Assembly (NCBI RefSeq): GCF_016481275.1
Contig: NZ_JAEMNW010000016.1
Coordinates: forward strand, 1 to 52,473
Source of the DNA: Antrihabitans auranticaus
GTDB lineage: Bacteria > Actinomycetota > Actinomycetes > Mycobacteriales > Mycobacteriaceae
Direction: 5' to 3'
Length of the DNA: 52,473 nucleotides
Position 1 is the first letter of the stretch. Each line of letters begins with the position of its first letter. The notes beneath the pieces were generated by a model that worked only from the letters and a program-made list of their open reading frames with translations, was not told where the DNA came from and did no database searches. Made by a program: the position numbers and the translations under genes. Shown here piece after piece: positions 26,344-33,519 of this stretch.

Positions 26344-26355
26344 ATCACTGCCCCG

Positions 26356-26395
26356 GCGCTGACTACAACTGCCCTCGCGCTGACTACAACTGCCC
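26356..26395. repeat. 21-bp-period tandem repeat after the molybdoenzyme gene
   Basis: GCGCTGACTACAACTGCCC is repeated at 26356-26374 and 26377-26395 with a 2-bp spacer. It begins 13 bp after the stop codon of the molybdoenzyme gene. No function is evident; a replication-slippage duplication is likely. Confidence 0.7.
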
Positions 26396-26638
26396 GGCGC
26401 GCGGCTGACGGCGCAGGAGCTTGAACCGCCGCTGTGCGAGCACCAGCACGGCGGCGGTCAGCACCAGGAATCCGCCATGCACGAACGATCCTGCACAGGC
26501 GAGCAAAAGGACTGCCGCGAACCAAGATTCGAGGATCCTGTCACGGTCGCGGGGGACGTCTTCCGCCGCAGGAACGTCCCACGGAAAAACGAGCACCCAC
26601 CGGCTGGTCGGCCGGTGGGTGCTCGCTGTCGAATCCAC
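26384..26638 (-). CDS. Possible small two-helix membrane protein
   Basis: An 84-residue frame starting with GTG at 26638, 16 bp after the fasciclin stop. The C-terminal half has two hydrophobic stretches (WFAAVLLLACAGSFVHGGFL and VLTAAVLVLAQ) and a basic tail. Its first 20 codons run through the strong terminator hairpin at 26591-26624, and no ATG, GTG or TTG follows the hairpin before the membrane part except a GTG inside it. Either the gene is read through the terminator or it is not real. No family recognised. The rest of the 311-bp gap 26344-26654 holds only the tandem repeat and the terminator. Confidence 0.3.
   Translation of the reverse strand: MDSTASTHRPTSRWVLVFPWDVPAAEDVPRDRDRILESWFAAVLLLACAGSFVHGGFLVLTAAVLVLAQRRFKLLRRQPRAGQL
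26583..26624 (-). terminator. Rho-independent terminator of the fasciclin gene
   Basis: A perfect 14-bp stem, GAGCACCCACCGGC (26591-26604) with GCCGGTGGGTGCTC (26611-26624), and a 6-base loop. Read leftward, the stem is followed directly by GTTTTTCC (26590-26583), the expected U-tract. It lies 31 bp after the fasciclin stop codon. Confidence 0.92.
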
Positions 26639-26654
26639 TGTTGTTCCGGTGTGA

Positions 26655-27305
26655 TCAGCTCGCCGGGGTGAGGACCGTGTCGATGAGGTACACGGTCGCG
26701 TTGGCGGTGTGGACGCCGCCGCAGATCACTGTCGAATCGTTGACCTTCAGGTTGTCGCCCGATCCGGAGACCGTGACCTTTCCACCCTCGACCGTCGCGT
26801 GCTCACCGGCGATCGCGTCGGGCGCGATCTGTCCCGGAACCACGTGGTAGGTGAGGATCTTGGTCAGCAGCGGCGCGTCGGTCTTCAGCGTTTCGATCGT
26901 CGCGGGATCGACCTTCTTGAAGGCGTCGTCGACCGGCGCGAACACTGTGAACTCGCCACCGTTGAGGGTGTCGACCAAGTTCACTCCGGGGTTGAGCTGT
27001 CCGGATACCGCGGCGACGAGCGTCGTGAGCAGCGGGTTGTTCGACGCGGCGACTGTTACCGGGTCCTGGGCCATGCCCGAGACCGAGCCGGCGCCGCTGG
27101 GCACCTGGCTGGCGTACCCGGCGCAGCCGGCGCCGACCAGATCGGCGGCGGGATCTGCAGACTCGCTCGTCATCGCCGCAGCCGTCGTCGCGCTGCTCTC
27201 GCTATTGGACGAAGAGGAGCTGTCGTCGCTCGAACAGGCCGACAACCCGACAAGTGCCACTGCCGCGATGCTCGCAGTTGCGATGGTGCGGTTCACGATG
27301 CGCAT
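26655..27305 (-). CDS. Fasciclin-domain lipoprotein (MPT83/MPT70-like)
   Basis: 216 residues from the ATG at 27305 with an AAGGAG ribosome site; the frame extends upstream without a better start. A lipoprotein signal peptide ends in the lipobox LVGLSAC (Cys near residue 24). A Ser/Ala-rich linker follows, then one FAS1 domain (about 80-216) with [24 protein letters not shown] and the terminal YLIDTVLTP. Length and layout match MPT83 of M. tuberculosis, a surface lipoprotein of the SigK regulon. The divergent RskA-like gene and a SigK-like promoter upstream fit this relationship. Confidence 0.93.
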   Translation of the reverse strand: MRIVNRTIATASIAAVALVGLSACSSDDSSSSSNSESSATTAAAMTSESADPAADLVGAGCAGYASQVPSGAGSVSGMAQDPVTVAASNNPLLTTLVAAVSGQLNPGVNLVDTLNGGEFTVFAPVDDAFKKVDPATIETLKTDAPLLTKILTYHVVPGQIAPDAIAGEHATVEGGKVTVSGSGDNLKVNDSTVICGGVHTANATVYLIDTVLTPAS

Positions 27306-27363
27306 GTAAAAGCTCCTTGATGATGTTTGGATCGAAGAGTGATCGGTGATGTGTCGGGAGGGG

Positions 27364-27390
27364 ATTCGGGGCAGGTAGGCGAACGGATCG
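27364..27390 (-). promoter_or_regulatory. SigK-like ECF promoter for the fasciclin gene
   Basis: Read leftward: -35 CGATCC (27390-27385), 15-bp spacer, -10 CCGAAT (27369-27364). The mycobacterial SigK consensus known to me is CCATCC and CCGAAT, so there is one mismatch in the -35 and none in the -10. The spacer is 1-2 bp shorter than I recall for SigK. The inferred start leaves a leader of about 50 bases before ATG 27305. The -35 lies within one of two related repeats, GGATCGAA at 27329-27336 and 27385-27392. Confidence 0.55.
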
Positions 27391-27438
27391 AATGAGATCG
27401 CCACAACCTGAATCGAATTCCCGCGCCGCAGAACTGTG

Positions 27439-27465
27439 CCATCCATCCAGCCGTCAGCACCGAAT
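27439..27465 (+). promoter_or_regulatory. SigK-like ECF promoter for the RskA-domain gene
   Basis: Read rightward: -35 CCATCC (27439-27444), 15-bp spacer, -10 CCGAAT (27460-27465). Both hexamers match the mycobacterial SigK consensus exactly and the spacing equals that of the leftward promoter at 27364-27390. Transcription would start near 27472, giving a leader of about 70 bases before ATG 27544. A five-codon mini-frame (ATG 27534 to TGA 27551) overlaps that start and sits better behind the AAGG ribosome-like site. Confidence 0.6.
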
Positions 27466-27543
27466 CCACAGTGCTAGACGGGCCGCGCGAAAGTCTTCGT
27501 CGTGACTCGACAGGTCACCGATCGTAAGGCGACATGACCAGCT

Positions 27544-27831
27544 ATGAGTGACCTATCTCAGGTCCGGCCCTTCGACGACGGGCGCGACCTCATCGCGCTC
27601 GCATATCCGTACGCACTCGACGCGATCGGCGATTCCGAAAGGGACCAGATCGCACGCCGGCTCGCGTTCGTCGACGACGAGGTCCGCCGCGCTTTCGCGA
27701 AAGTCGTCGATGACGTGCACGACATCATGGCGCTGCTTGCGATCGCCGGCGCCACAGCGCCGCCGCCACGGTTGCGTCGCACGATTCTCGACGCGCTCGA
27801 CCCTCCGCCCCGAATGACCGACCTGCGATGA
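27544..27831 (+). CDS. Stand-alone RskA N-terminal (anti-sigma) domain protein
   Basis: 95 residues matching the cytoplasmic N-terminal domain of anti-sigma-K factor RskA: LIALAYPYALDAIGDSERDQ, the central helix with VRRAFAKVVDDVHDIMALLA, and PPPRLRRTILDAL, the segment that in RskA leads into the membrane helix. The membrane helix and extracytoplasmic domain are absent: the protein ends ten residues later. The stop codon lies inside a 40-bp tandem duplication. No sigma factor gene is adjacent. It could be a soluble anti-sigma domain or a truncated remnant. Expression from a SigK-like promoter is inferred. Confidence 0.75.
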   Translation: MSDLSQVRPFDDGRDLIALAYPYALDAIGDSERDQIARRLAFVDDEVRRAFAKVVDDVHDIMALLAIAGATAPPPRLRRTILDALDPPPRMTDLR

Positions 27832-27875
27832 ACTTCTCGACCCTCCGCCCCGAATGACCGACCTGCGATGAACTT
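27796..27875. repeat. Perfect 40-bp tandem duplication at the end of the RskA-domain gene
   Basis: The 40-bp unit starting CTCGACCCTCCGCC and ending GATGAACTT is present at 27796-27835 and again, identical, at 27836-27875. The first copy holds the last codons and stop of the RskA-domain gene; the second is non-coding. Forty is not a multiple of three, so the event does not extend the frame. Identity between copies suggests it is recent, or possibly an assembly artefact. Confidence 0.95.
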
Positions 27876-27941
27876 ATTGTGGAGTCGTCTGCGTAGGTAA
27901 ATGTCGGCGCAAGCGTCGCCAGTCAGCAAAGGAGCTGCGCT

Positions 27942-29366
27942 ATGGGCAAGACCGTGCACGCGTTCGGCGACGACGCGCTCGGCGATCTCGACGCGGTCGG
28001 GATCGCGGCGGCAATCCGGTCCGGCGAGGTCAGCAGGATCGAGGTGATCGATGCGGCCATCGACCGGGTCGAACGAGTGAATCCCCACATCAACGCCATT
28101 GCCTACGCAGCCTTCGAGCGCGCGCGGGTTGCGGCTGCGGGACCGCACACGACAGGCCCGTTTTCGGGTGTGCCGTCATTCGTCAAGGACAACAACGATG
28201 TTGTGGGTCTGCCAACCTGTTTCGGCTCGGCTGCGTTCAAGGTCCGGCCTGCGAAAAAGAACAGTCCGCCCGCAGAGCAGTTCTTGCAGCAGGGCTACGC
28301 GATACTCGGCAAGTCGACACTGCCCGAGTTCGGCTTGACCGCCAGCACCGAGTACATCGACCGACCGCCGACTCGCAATCCATGGAACGTCGACCGCTCG
28401 GCCGGTGCGTCGTCGGGTGGAGCGGCGGCCCTCGTGGCCTCCGGTGCGGTACCAGTTGCGCACGCGAACGACGGGGGCGGTTCGATTCGGATACCGGCGG
28501 CCGTCAACGGTCTGGTGGGCTTGAAGCCGACTCGGGCACGCCTTCTCGATCAGCCCGGCGTTCGGCAGCTGCCGGTGAACCTGGTCGGCGAGGGAATCGT
28601 CAGCCGGTCGGTGCGCGACACCGCTCATCACCTCGCGGCAATGGAACGCACGTACCACAATCGCGAGCTGCCCGCAGTCGGACTCGTCGAAGGTGCCGCC
28701 AAGCGGCGGCTGCGGATCGGTGTCATCACCTCGCATGCAACCGGTGACGCCCTGGACCCGGAAACTGTTGCCGTCACGAATGTTTGCGCCGATATGTTCG
28801 CCGATCTCGGCCATTCCGTCCGTGCGATCGAGCCGCCCGTTGGGTCCCAGTTCGCAACAGATTTCAAGCTCTACTGGGGAATGCTCGCAGTCCTGATGTC
28901 TGCGTCGGCCCAGCTTCGGCACGGCTTCGATTTCGATCCCCGCCGGCTCGATCCGGTCACCCGCGGACTCGCGAAGATGTGGACCCGCAACTCTTTTCGG
29001 ACCGTGGCAACGCTGCGGAGGTTGCGGGCGGCCACCCAGATCTACGATGACACGTTCAGCAATCTCGACGTCGTTCTCAGCCCGACGCTGAGCCACCCGG
29101 CACCTGAGATCGGCTACCTGAGTCCCGAAGTACCGTTCGACGAACTGTTCGTCCGGCTGCAGCGCTACGTCGCCTTCACGCCGTTGAACAACGTCGGCGG
29201 CGGTCCCGCCATCACCCTGCCGAGCGGCATGACGGCCGGCAATCTGCCTGGCTCCATCCACTTGTCGGCCGCGCGCGGCGACGAGCGCACCCTGCTCGAA
29301 ATGGCGTACGAATTCGAGGAAGCACGGCCTTTTCCGCGAATCCGCGCGGTCACGGCCGCGGTGTGA
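27942..29366 (+). CDS. Amidase (amidase signature family)
   Basis: 474 residues, the typical length. The Ser-cisSer-Lys triad is visible: Lys82 in FVKDNND, Ser157 in GASSGG, and nucleophile Ser181 in DGGGSIRIPA. The start ATG has AAAGGAG upstream. The family hydrolyses amides to acid and ammonia; nothing in the neighbourhood (no GatA/GatC partner) suggests a tRNA role. The substrate is unknown. It starts 66 bp after the 40-bp duplication. Confidence 0.92.
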   Translation: MGKTVHAFGDDALGDLDAVGIAAAIRSGEVSRIEVIDAAIDRVERVNPHINAIAYAAFERARVAAAGPHTTGPFSGVPSFVKDNNDVVGLPTCFGSAAFKVRPAKKNSPPAEQFLQQGYAILGKSTLPEFGLTASTEYIDRPPTRNPWNVDRSAGASSGGAAALVASGAVPVAHANDGGGSIRIPAAVNGLVGLKPTRARLLDQPGVRQLPVNLVGEGIVSRSVRDTAHHLAAMERTYHNRELPAVGLVEGAAKRRLRIGVITSHATGDALDPETVAVTNVCADMFADLGHSVRAIEPPVGSQFATDFKLYWGMLAVLMSASAQLRHGFDFDPRRLDPVTRGLAKMWTRNSFRTVATLRRLRAATQIYDDTFSNLDVVLSPTLSHPAPEIGYLSPEVPFDELFVRLQRYVAFTPLNNVGGGPAITLPSGMTAGNLPGSIHLSAARGDERTLLEMAYEFEEARPFPRIRAVTAAV

Positions 29367-29403
29367 TGCCGCTGGTCGGCGCAGATGAGCTAGCGTTTCG
29401 GAA

Positions 29404-29988
29404 ATGAATCGACGATTCCTCGTCCGCAGATCGATCGCTCGCGCCGCCCTTCGGGCAGCGCGCTGGAATGTGACGGGAACAGTGCCACAGAAGGGCATAC
29501 TCGTCGGCGCTCCGCACACGTCCAACTGGGACTGGGTCGCGACGATCCTGATGAGCTGGAGCCAGAGCACCCAGCCGACGATCATGGTGAAGAAGGAACA
29601 CTTCAAGGGACCGTTCGGACCGCTGTTGAAGTCGACGGGCAGCATCCCGATCGACCGCAAGAACCCGGGCGAGACCGTGCGGGAGTTGCTCGCACACGCC
29701 GAGGGCAACGAGAACTTCTGTCTCGCAATCGCTGCCGAGGGCACGCGCAGCAAAGCCGAGTACTGGAAGTCGGGCTTCTACCGCATCTCTGCGCAAACGG
29801 GCTTGCCGATCGCGCTCGGCTTCATCGACGGACCGACCCGCACGGTCGGGGTGGGACCGATCTTCACACCGACCGGCAATGTCACTGACGACATGAACCG
29901 AATCCGCGAGTTCTATGCCGACAAGCTGGGAATCAACCCCGAAATGCGCACCGAACCGCGACTACGCGAGGAGGGCGAAACCGGCTAG
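29404..29988 (+). CDS. 1-acylglycerol-3-phosphate acyltransferase-like protein (PlsC family)
   Basis: 194 residues. The acyltransferase motif I is HTSNWD (His38, Asp43; HX4D), and motif III is EGTRSK. It is shorter than classical PlsC (about 240) and has no obvious membrane helix, as in a subgroup of small PlsC-like proteins. Expected activity is transfer of an acyl chain to lysophosphatidate or a related acceptor. It reads the same way as the amidase after 37 bp. Confidence 0.87.
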   Translation: MNRRFLVRRSIARAALRAARWNVTGTVPQKGILVGAPHTSNWDWVATILMSWSQSTQPTIMVKKEHFKGPFGPLLKSTGSIPIDRKNPGETVRELLAHAEGNENFCLAIAAEGTRSKAEYWKSGFYRISAQTGLPIALGFIDGPTRTVGVGPIFTPTGNVTDDMNRIREFYADKLGINPEMRTEPRLREEGETG

Positions 29989-30014
29989 CGCCCAATGGCG
30001 CGGTGCTAGGCTCC

Positions 30015-30030
30015 TGTGACCTAGATCACC
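30015..30030. promoter_or_regulatory. CRP/GlxR-like binding site before the diiron oxygenase fusion
   Basis: TGTGACCTAGATCACC matches the actinobacterial CRP/GlxR consensus TGTGANNTANNTCACA at all but the last specified base, including the central TA. It ends 25 bp before the ATG of the fusion gene, just ahead of its GGAGG ribosome site. This close to the start it would more likely repress, or mark a promoter further upstream. A cAMP link is inferred; a class III cyclase gene is present at 11251-12060. Confidence 0.6.
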
Positions 30031-30055
30031 CACCGAAGTGTGTCGGAGGTTAGCC

Positions 30056-32401
30056 ATGACCGGCGTATTGGACGACCGCTTCGAGGCCGCCGAGAAAATT
30101 TCCAACCGGCTCCTGAAGTCGTCGATAAAGCAATCCTTCGATCCGTGGACCGATATCGATTGGGAAGCACCGCTCGTCGCGGACGCGCCGTTTCTGCCGC
30201 TGAACCGGTCGACCCTGTATGGGACCGACCTGTGGGAGGAGATGACTCCGGAACAGCGAATCGAGTTGACGCGCCACGAAAGTGCGAGCATTGCCAGCTC
30301 CGGCATCTGGTTCGAAATGATCTTGATGCAACTCGTTCTGCGCGGCGCCTACGACCTCGACCCTCGCACCGCGCATATGCATTGGGCGCTGACGGAGATC
30401 GCGGACGAGTGTCACCACTCGATCATGTTCGGCAAAGCCCTTGCGCGGACCGGGATGCCGGCGCATCGGCACTCCAAGGTGTTCAACGAACTGGGCCGCG
30501 TCTTCAAGACCCTCACCTCGGGACCGAGCTCCTACGCCGGAATCCTGGTCGCCGAGGAAATTCTCGACGAAGCACAACGCGAAATGATGATCGACGACAC
30601 GGTGGAACCCCTGGTCCGGCGCGTCAGTCAGATCCATGTGACCGAAGAGGCCCGCCATATCCGCTTTGCCCGCGAACAGATCGCGGACATGATGAAGCAG
30701 GGCATGGATCCTGCGGAACTGCTTGCCCAGCAGACACTGTGCGCTCTGGTCGGCTTCATGATCGTCGAGTCGCTCATCAGTCCCGGCGTCTATGCGGCGG
30801 TCGGACTCGACACGAAGAAGGCACTCAAGGCAGCCGCGAACAATCCGCATGTCCACCAGACCCGCGCCGACTGGGGCAAGAAGGTCGTCGAGTTCCTCGG
30901 CGAGAACAACCTCATCGGCGGTCCGGCCGCGGGCCTGTGGCGCGCGAGCTATCTGATGACGGACGCCGACGTGGATCGCGGCGTGATCGGCAAGGGCGTC
31001 GACACCGGTACCGCGGCTGCGCTGAAGGCGGCCGCGGCGGTCCTTACGAACATCCCGGGCCTGCACAAGCTCAACCGCGGCACGGTGGCCGGAATCGGAC
31101 GCGGACCCGGCAAGACACCGAAGAAGCCGAAAAAGCCGAAGGCACCGAGTTCCTCGAGTGCCGACTCGAAAAGTGCCCTCGGACTGAGCATCAGCGACCT
31201 GACCGACCCGATCCGCACCATCACCGACTCGTCTCCCGTGCAGGCCTTGCGCCGCGCGACCGGGTTTCTCCCCTGGGGATTGATCGGTGACCCGCTGGCA
31301 CCGTCGGAGCGGCCGCGAACGAAACCTGAGTCGTCGAAGAGCGTGCACCGCCTCACCGTCGCTGACATTCAGAAGCTCACCAGCGATAGTGTTGCCGTAA
31401 CATTCAGCGTCCCAGACGATTTGGCGGAGACCTACCGCTACGTGCAGGGCCAGCACATCACCATCGAAGCCCTCGTCGGTGGCGAGCGCCTGCGCCGAAG
31501 CTATTCCGTCTGCTCCCCCGTGTCCGCGCAGACCCTGCGAGTCGGCGTGAAAAAGGTGCCTGGCGGAGCGTTCTCCACCTATGTCGTGGACACCCTGACG
31601 GCCGGCGACGAAGTCGACGTCGTACCGCCGGCCGGTCGGTTCTACACCGAACTCGATGCGATCAACACCCACCATTACGTCGGCGTCGCGGGCGGCAGCG
31701 GCATCACGCCGATCCTGTCGATCCTCACCAGCGTGCTCGAAGAGGAGCCCGGCAGCCGATTCACCCTGTTGTACGCGAACCGCGACCGCGATTCGGTGAT
31801 GTTCTTCGACGAGCTCGCCGATCTCGAGCGGCTGTATTCGGATCGACTGTCGATCCTGCACGTCCTCGAGGAGGGCGGACACAGCGGCGGCGCCTTCGCC
31901 AACGGGCGAATCGACGCCGACCGGCTCGCTGCGGTCGCGTCATCGAGCGATGTGGCGCACTGGTTCCTCTGCGGGCCCGCACCCATGACCGAGGCAGCGC
32001 GAGATACATTGCGCGCGAACGACGTAGCGAGTTCGACGATCCATCTCGAGCTGTTCAACACGATCGGCGCTTCGGCACCCGGCAAGACCGCCACCAAGGC
32101 CGCACCCGCCGATGCCGCGACTGGCGCGCAGCTGCGCTTCAGCTTCGAGGGTGCGGACGAGACTATTCGGCTCGAGGACGGCGAACTGCTCCTCGACGCG
32201 GCGCTTCGGACGGGTCAAGACATTCCGTGGTCGTGCCGCGAAGCTGTGTGCGGCATGTGCCGGGCGAAGGTCTGCTCCGGCCAGGCGACGCCGATGCTGG
32301 AGAACCACACGTTGACCGATGACGAAGTCGAAGCGGGCTTCATCCTGACCTGCCAGACACACGCGGCCACCGCCGAACTCCAACTGGACTACGACGCCTG
32401 A
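30056..32401 (+). CDS. Self-sufficient AurF-like diiron oxygenase fused to FAD/NAD reductase and [2Fe-2S] ferredoxin
   Basis: 781 residues from ATG 30056 with a GGAGG site. Residues 1-340 are an AurF/PF11583-like diiron oxygenase with candidate ligands Glu75, Glu118 and His121 (DECHH), Glu168 (AEEIL), and His194, Glu198 and His201 (HVTEEARH), the full seven-ligand AurF pattern. A Lys/Pro/Ser-rich linker covers about 350-372. Residues 428-668 form an FNR-type reductase (RSYS at 481-484, GGSGITP at 546-552). The C-terminal ferredoxin (690-781) has Cys727, 732, 735 and 766. Oxygenase and electron chain in one polypeptide suggest a self-contained NAD(P)H-driven monooxygenase. AurF oxidises aryl amines; the substrate here is unknown. 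Confidence 0.85.
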   Translation: MTGVLDDRFEAAEKISNRLLKSSIKQSFDPWTDIDWEAPLVADAPFLPLNRSTLYGTDLWEEMTPEQRIELTRHESASIASSGIWFEMILMQLVLRGAYDLDPRTAHMHWALTEIADECHHSIMFGKALARTGMPAHRHSKVFNELGRVFKTLTSGPSSYAGILVAEEILDEAQREMMIDDTVEPLVRRVSQIHVTEEARHIRFAREQIADMMKQGMDPAELLAQQTLCALVGFMIVESLISPGVYAAVGLDTKKALKAAANNPHVHQTRADWGKKVVEFLGENNLIGGPAAGLWRASYLMTDADVDRGVIGKGVDTGTAAALKAAAAVLTNIPGLHKLNRGTVAGIGRGPGKTPKKPKKPKAPSSSSADSKSALGLSISDLTDPIRTITDSSPVQALRRATGFLPWGLIGDPLAPSERPRTKPESSKSVHRLTVADIQKLTSDSVAVTFSVPDDLAETYRYVQGQHITIEALVGGERLRRSYSVCSPVSAQTLRVGVKKVPGGAFSTYVVDTLTAGDEVDVVPPAGRFYTELDAINTHHYVGVAGGSGITPILSILTSVLEEEPGSRFTLLYANRDRDSVMFFDELADLERLYSDRLSILHVLEEGGHSGGAFANGRIDADRLAAVASSSDVAHWFLCGPAPMTEAARDTLRANDVASSTIHLELFNTIGASAPGKTATKAAPADAATGAQLRFSFEGADETIRLEDGELLLDAALRTGQDIPWSCREAVCGMCRAKVCSGQATPMLENHTLTDDEVEAGFILTCQTHAATAELQLDYDA

Positions 32402-32463
32402 CCGAACGGCGCCTTGCGGCGTCGTTCACCCCCGGGTGAGGACTGGACCGACCGCCTGAGCTA

Positions 32464-32507
32464 CCCGCGGCGTGTCGTCGGCGCGGCGCACACGCCCGCG
32501 GCGTGTC
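32464..32507. repeat. 13-bp direct repeat upstream of the DUF2637 gene
   Basis: CCCGCGGCGTGTC occurs at 32464-32476 and 32495-32507, 31 bp apart (about three helical turns), in the 176-bp gap between the oxygenase fusion and the DUF2637 gene. The same gap holds a weak hairpin (32405-32426) after the fusion stop, without a U-tract. A regulator site is possible but unproven. Confidence 0.4.
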
Positions 32508-32577
32508 TGCATCGCGGGAGGTCACGACGCGAGAACGATCGAGCGCGTATCGATCACAAACCCGTGAGGACAGACCG

Positions 32578-33477
32578 TTGACCACACCCGTCGACACCCC
32601 AGCCACTGCCACCCCAGCGCCCTCCTCCGCCGTACTACGGCGCACCCTCGTCGCAGCCGTCGCGATCACCGTCGTGATCGTCTGCGCCAGCTTCGTCCTG
32701 TCGTTCTCGGTCCTGTGGGATCTCGCGACGATGGCAGGGCTGCCCCACGAGTTGTCCTGGATGTGGCCCGTCGTCGTGGACGGCACGATCCTGCAGGCAA
32801 CGATTTCGGTCGTCGCGCTGGCGCCCTACGATGACCAGCGCCGCGGGCGCCGATTCTTCTGGGGCGTGCTCGCGGTTTCTGCCCTCATCAGCGTCGCGTC
32901 GAACGCACTCCACGCGTTCGTCGCCGCAGATGCTGCTCTACCGCCGGCGTTGGCTGCCGCCATCGCAACCGTCGCTCCGATTTCGCTCCTCGCGGCGACC
33001 CACGGGATAGCTGTTCTGTCCCGGCTGCGGGTCCAGACACCGGACCTCGTTGTGGTCGCCGGCGCCGACGTCCTCGCTGCGGATCCTGTTCTGCCGGAAG
33101 AGGAACCGACCCCCGTACCCGCCGCCGAACCGACTGCCGAACAAGTCGCCGACGAACCGCCCGCAGACGGCAAGCATTCCGCTCCGGAGCCCGAGACGTC
33201 GGACAACTGGCGCCGGGTCGCTGCCGAGATGGAACGCCAGCAGCTGACCACCCGACCCTTCGACGAGGTCACCAAAATCCTGCAACTGCGATACGAGCTC
33301 GAACTGTCCAAGACCCAGATCGCACGTGAGCTCGCGCTGCACCACTCGACCGTGGGACGTGTCCTCGACGCGTCGGCATCGGTGCTGCGCCCGCATTCGA
33401 CTGCAGGCTTCGAGGGTCCGCGGCCGTCGCGTGTGCGGAAAGACCCGGCTGCCGGGGTTCTGTCGGCAGTTCGCTGA
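32578..33477 (+). CDS. DUF2637 membrane protein with C-terminal helix-turn-helix
   Basis: 299 residues from a TTG at 32578 behind a GAGGA site; no ATG or GTG fits, and the longer upstream frame lacks a ribosome site. Four membrane helices lie around residues 18-42, 57-78, 88-110 and 117-140 and match DUF2637. A Pro/Glu-rich linker follows, then a soluble domain with the helix-turn-helix LSKTQIARELALHHSTVGR (about 245-263). DUF2637 proteins occur in actinomycetes, often on mobile elements, and have no known role. A DNA-binding domain tethered to the membrane is the notable feature. Confidence 0.75.
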   Translation: MTTPVDTPATATPAPSSAVLRRTLVAAVAITVVIVCASFVLSFSVLWDLATMAGLPHELSWMWPVVVDGTILQATISVVALAPYDDQRRGRRFFWGVLAVSALISVASNALHAFVAADAALPPALAAAIATVAPISLLAATHGIAVLSRLRVQTPDLVVVAGADVLAADPVLPEEEPTPVPAAEPTAEQVADEPPADGKHSAPEPETSDNWRRVAAEMERQQLTTRPFDEVTKILQLRYELELSKTQIARELALHHSTVGRVLDASASVLRPHSTAGFEGPRPSRVRKDPAAGVLSAVR

Positions 33478-33519
33478 CGCGGACCCGTCCGGTCGACGGT
33501 CCGGCTCCGAACGCGAAGT

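Noticed and set aside
29988-30001. Small hairpin GCGCC-CAAT-GGCGC after the PlsC-like gene
   Set aside because: Only a 5-bp stem without a U-tract, so not a convincing terminator.
30056-32401. Phenylacetyl-CoA epoxidase reductase PaaE or ribonucleotide reductase small subunit
   Set aside because: The C-terminal half resembles PaaE-type reductases in domain order, but it is fused to an AurF-type oxygenase with the extra His ligand, and no paaABCD genes are present.
32405-32426. Hairpin after the diiron oxygenase fusion (9-bp arms with one G-T pair)
   Set aside because: No run of T follows it and the stem is imperfect; it may still slow transcription, but I do not call it a terminator.
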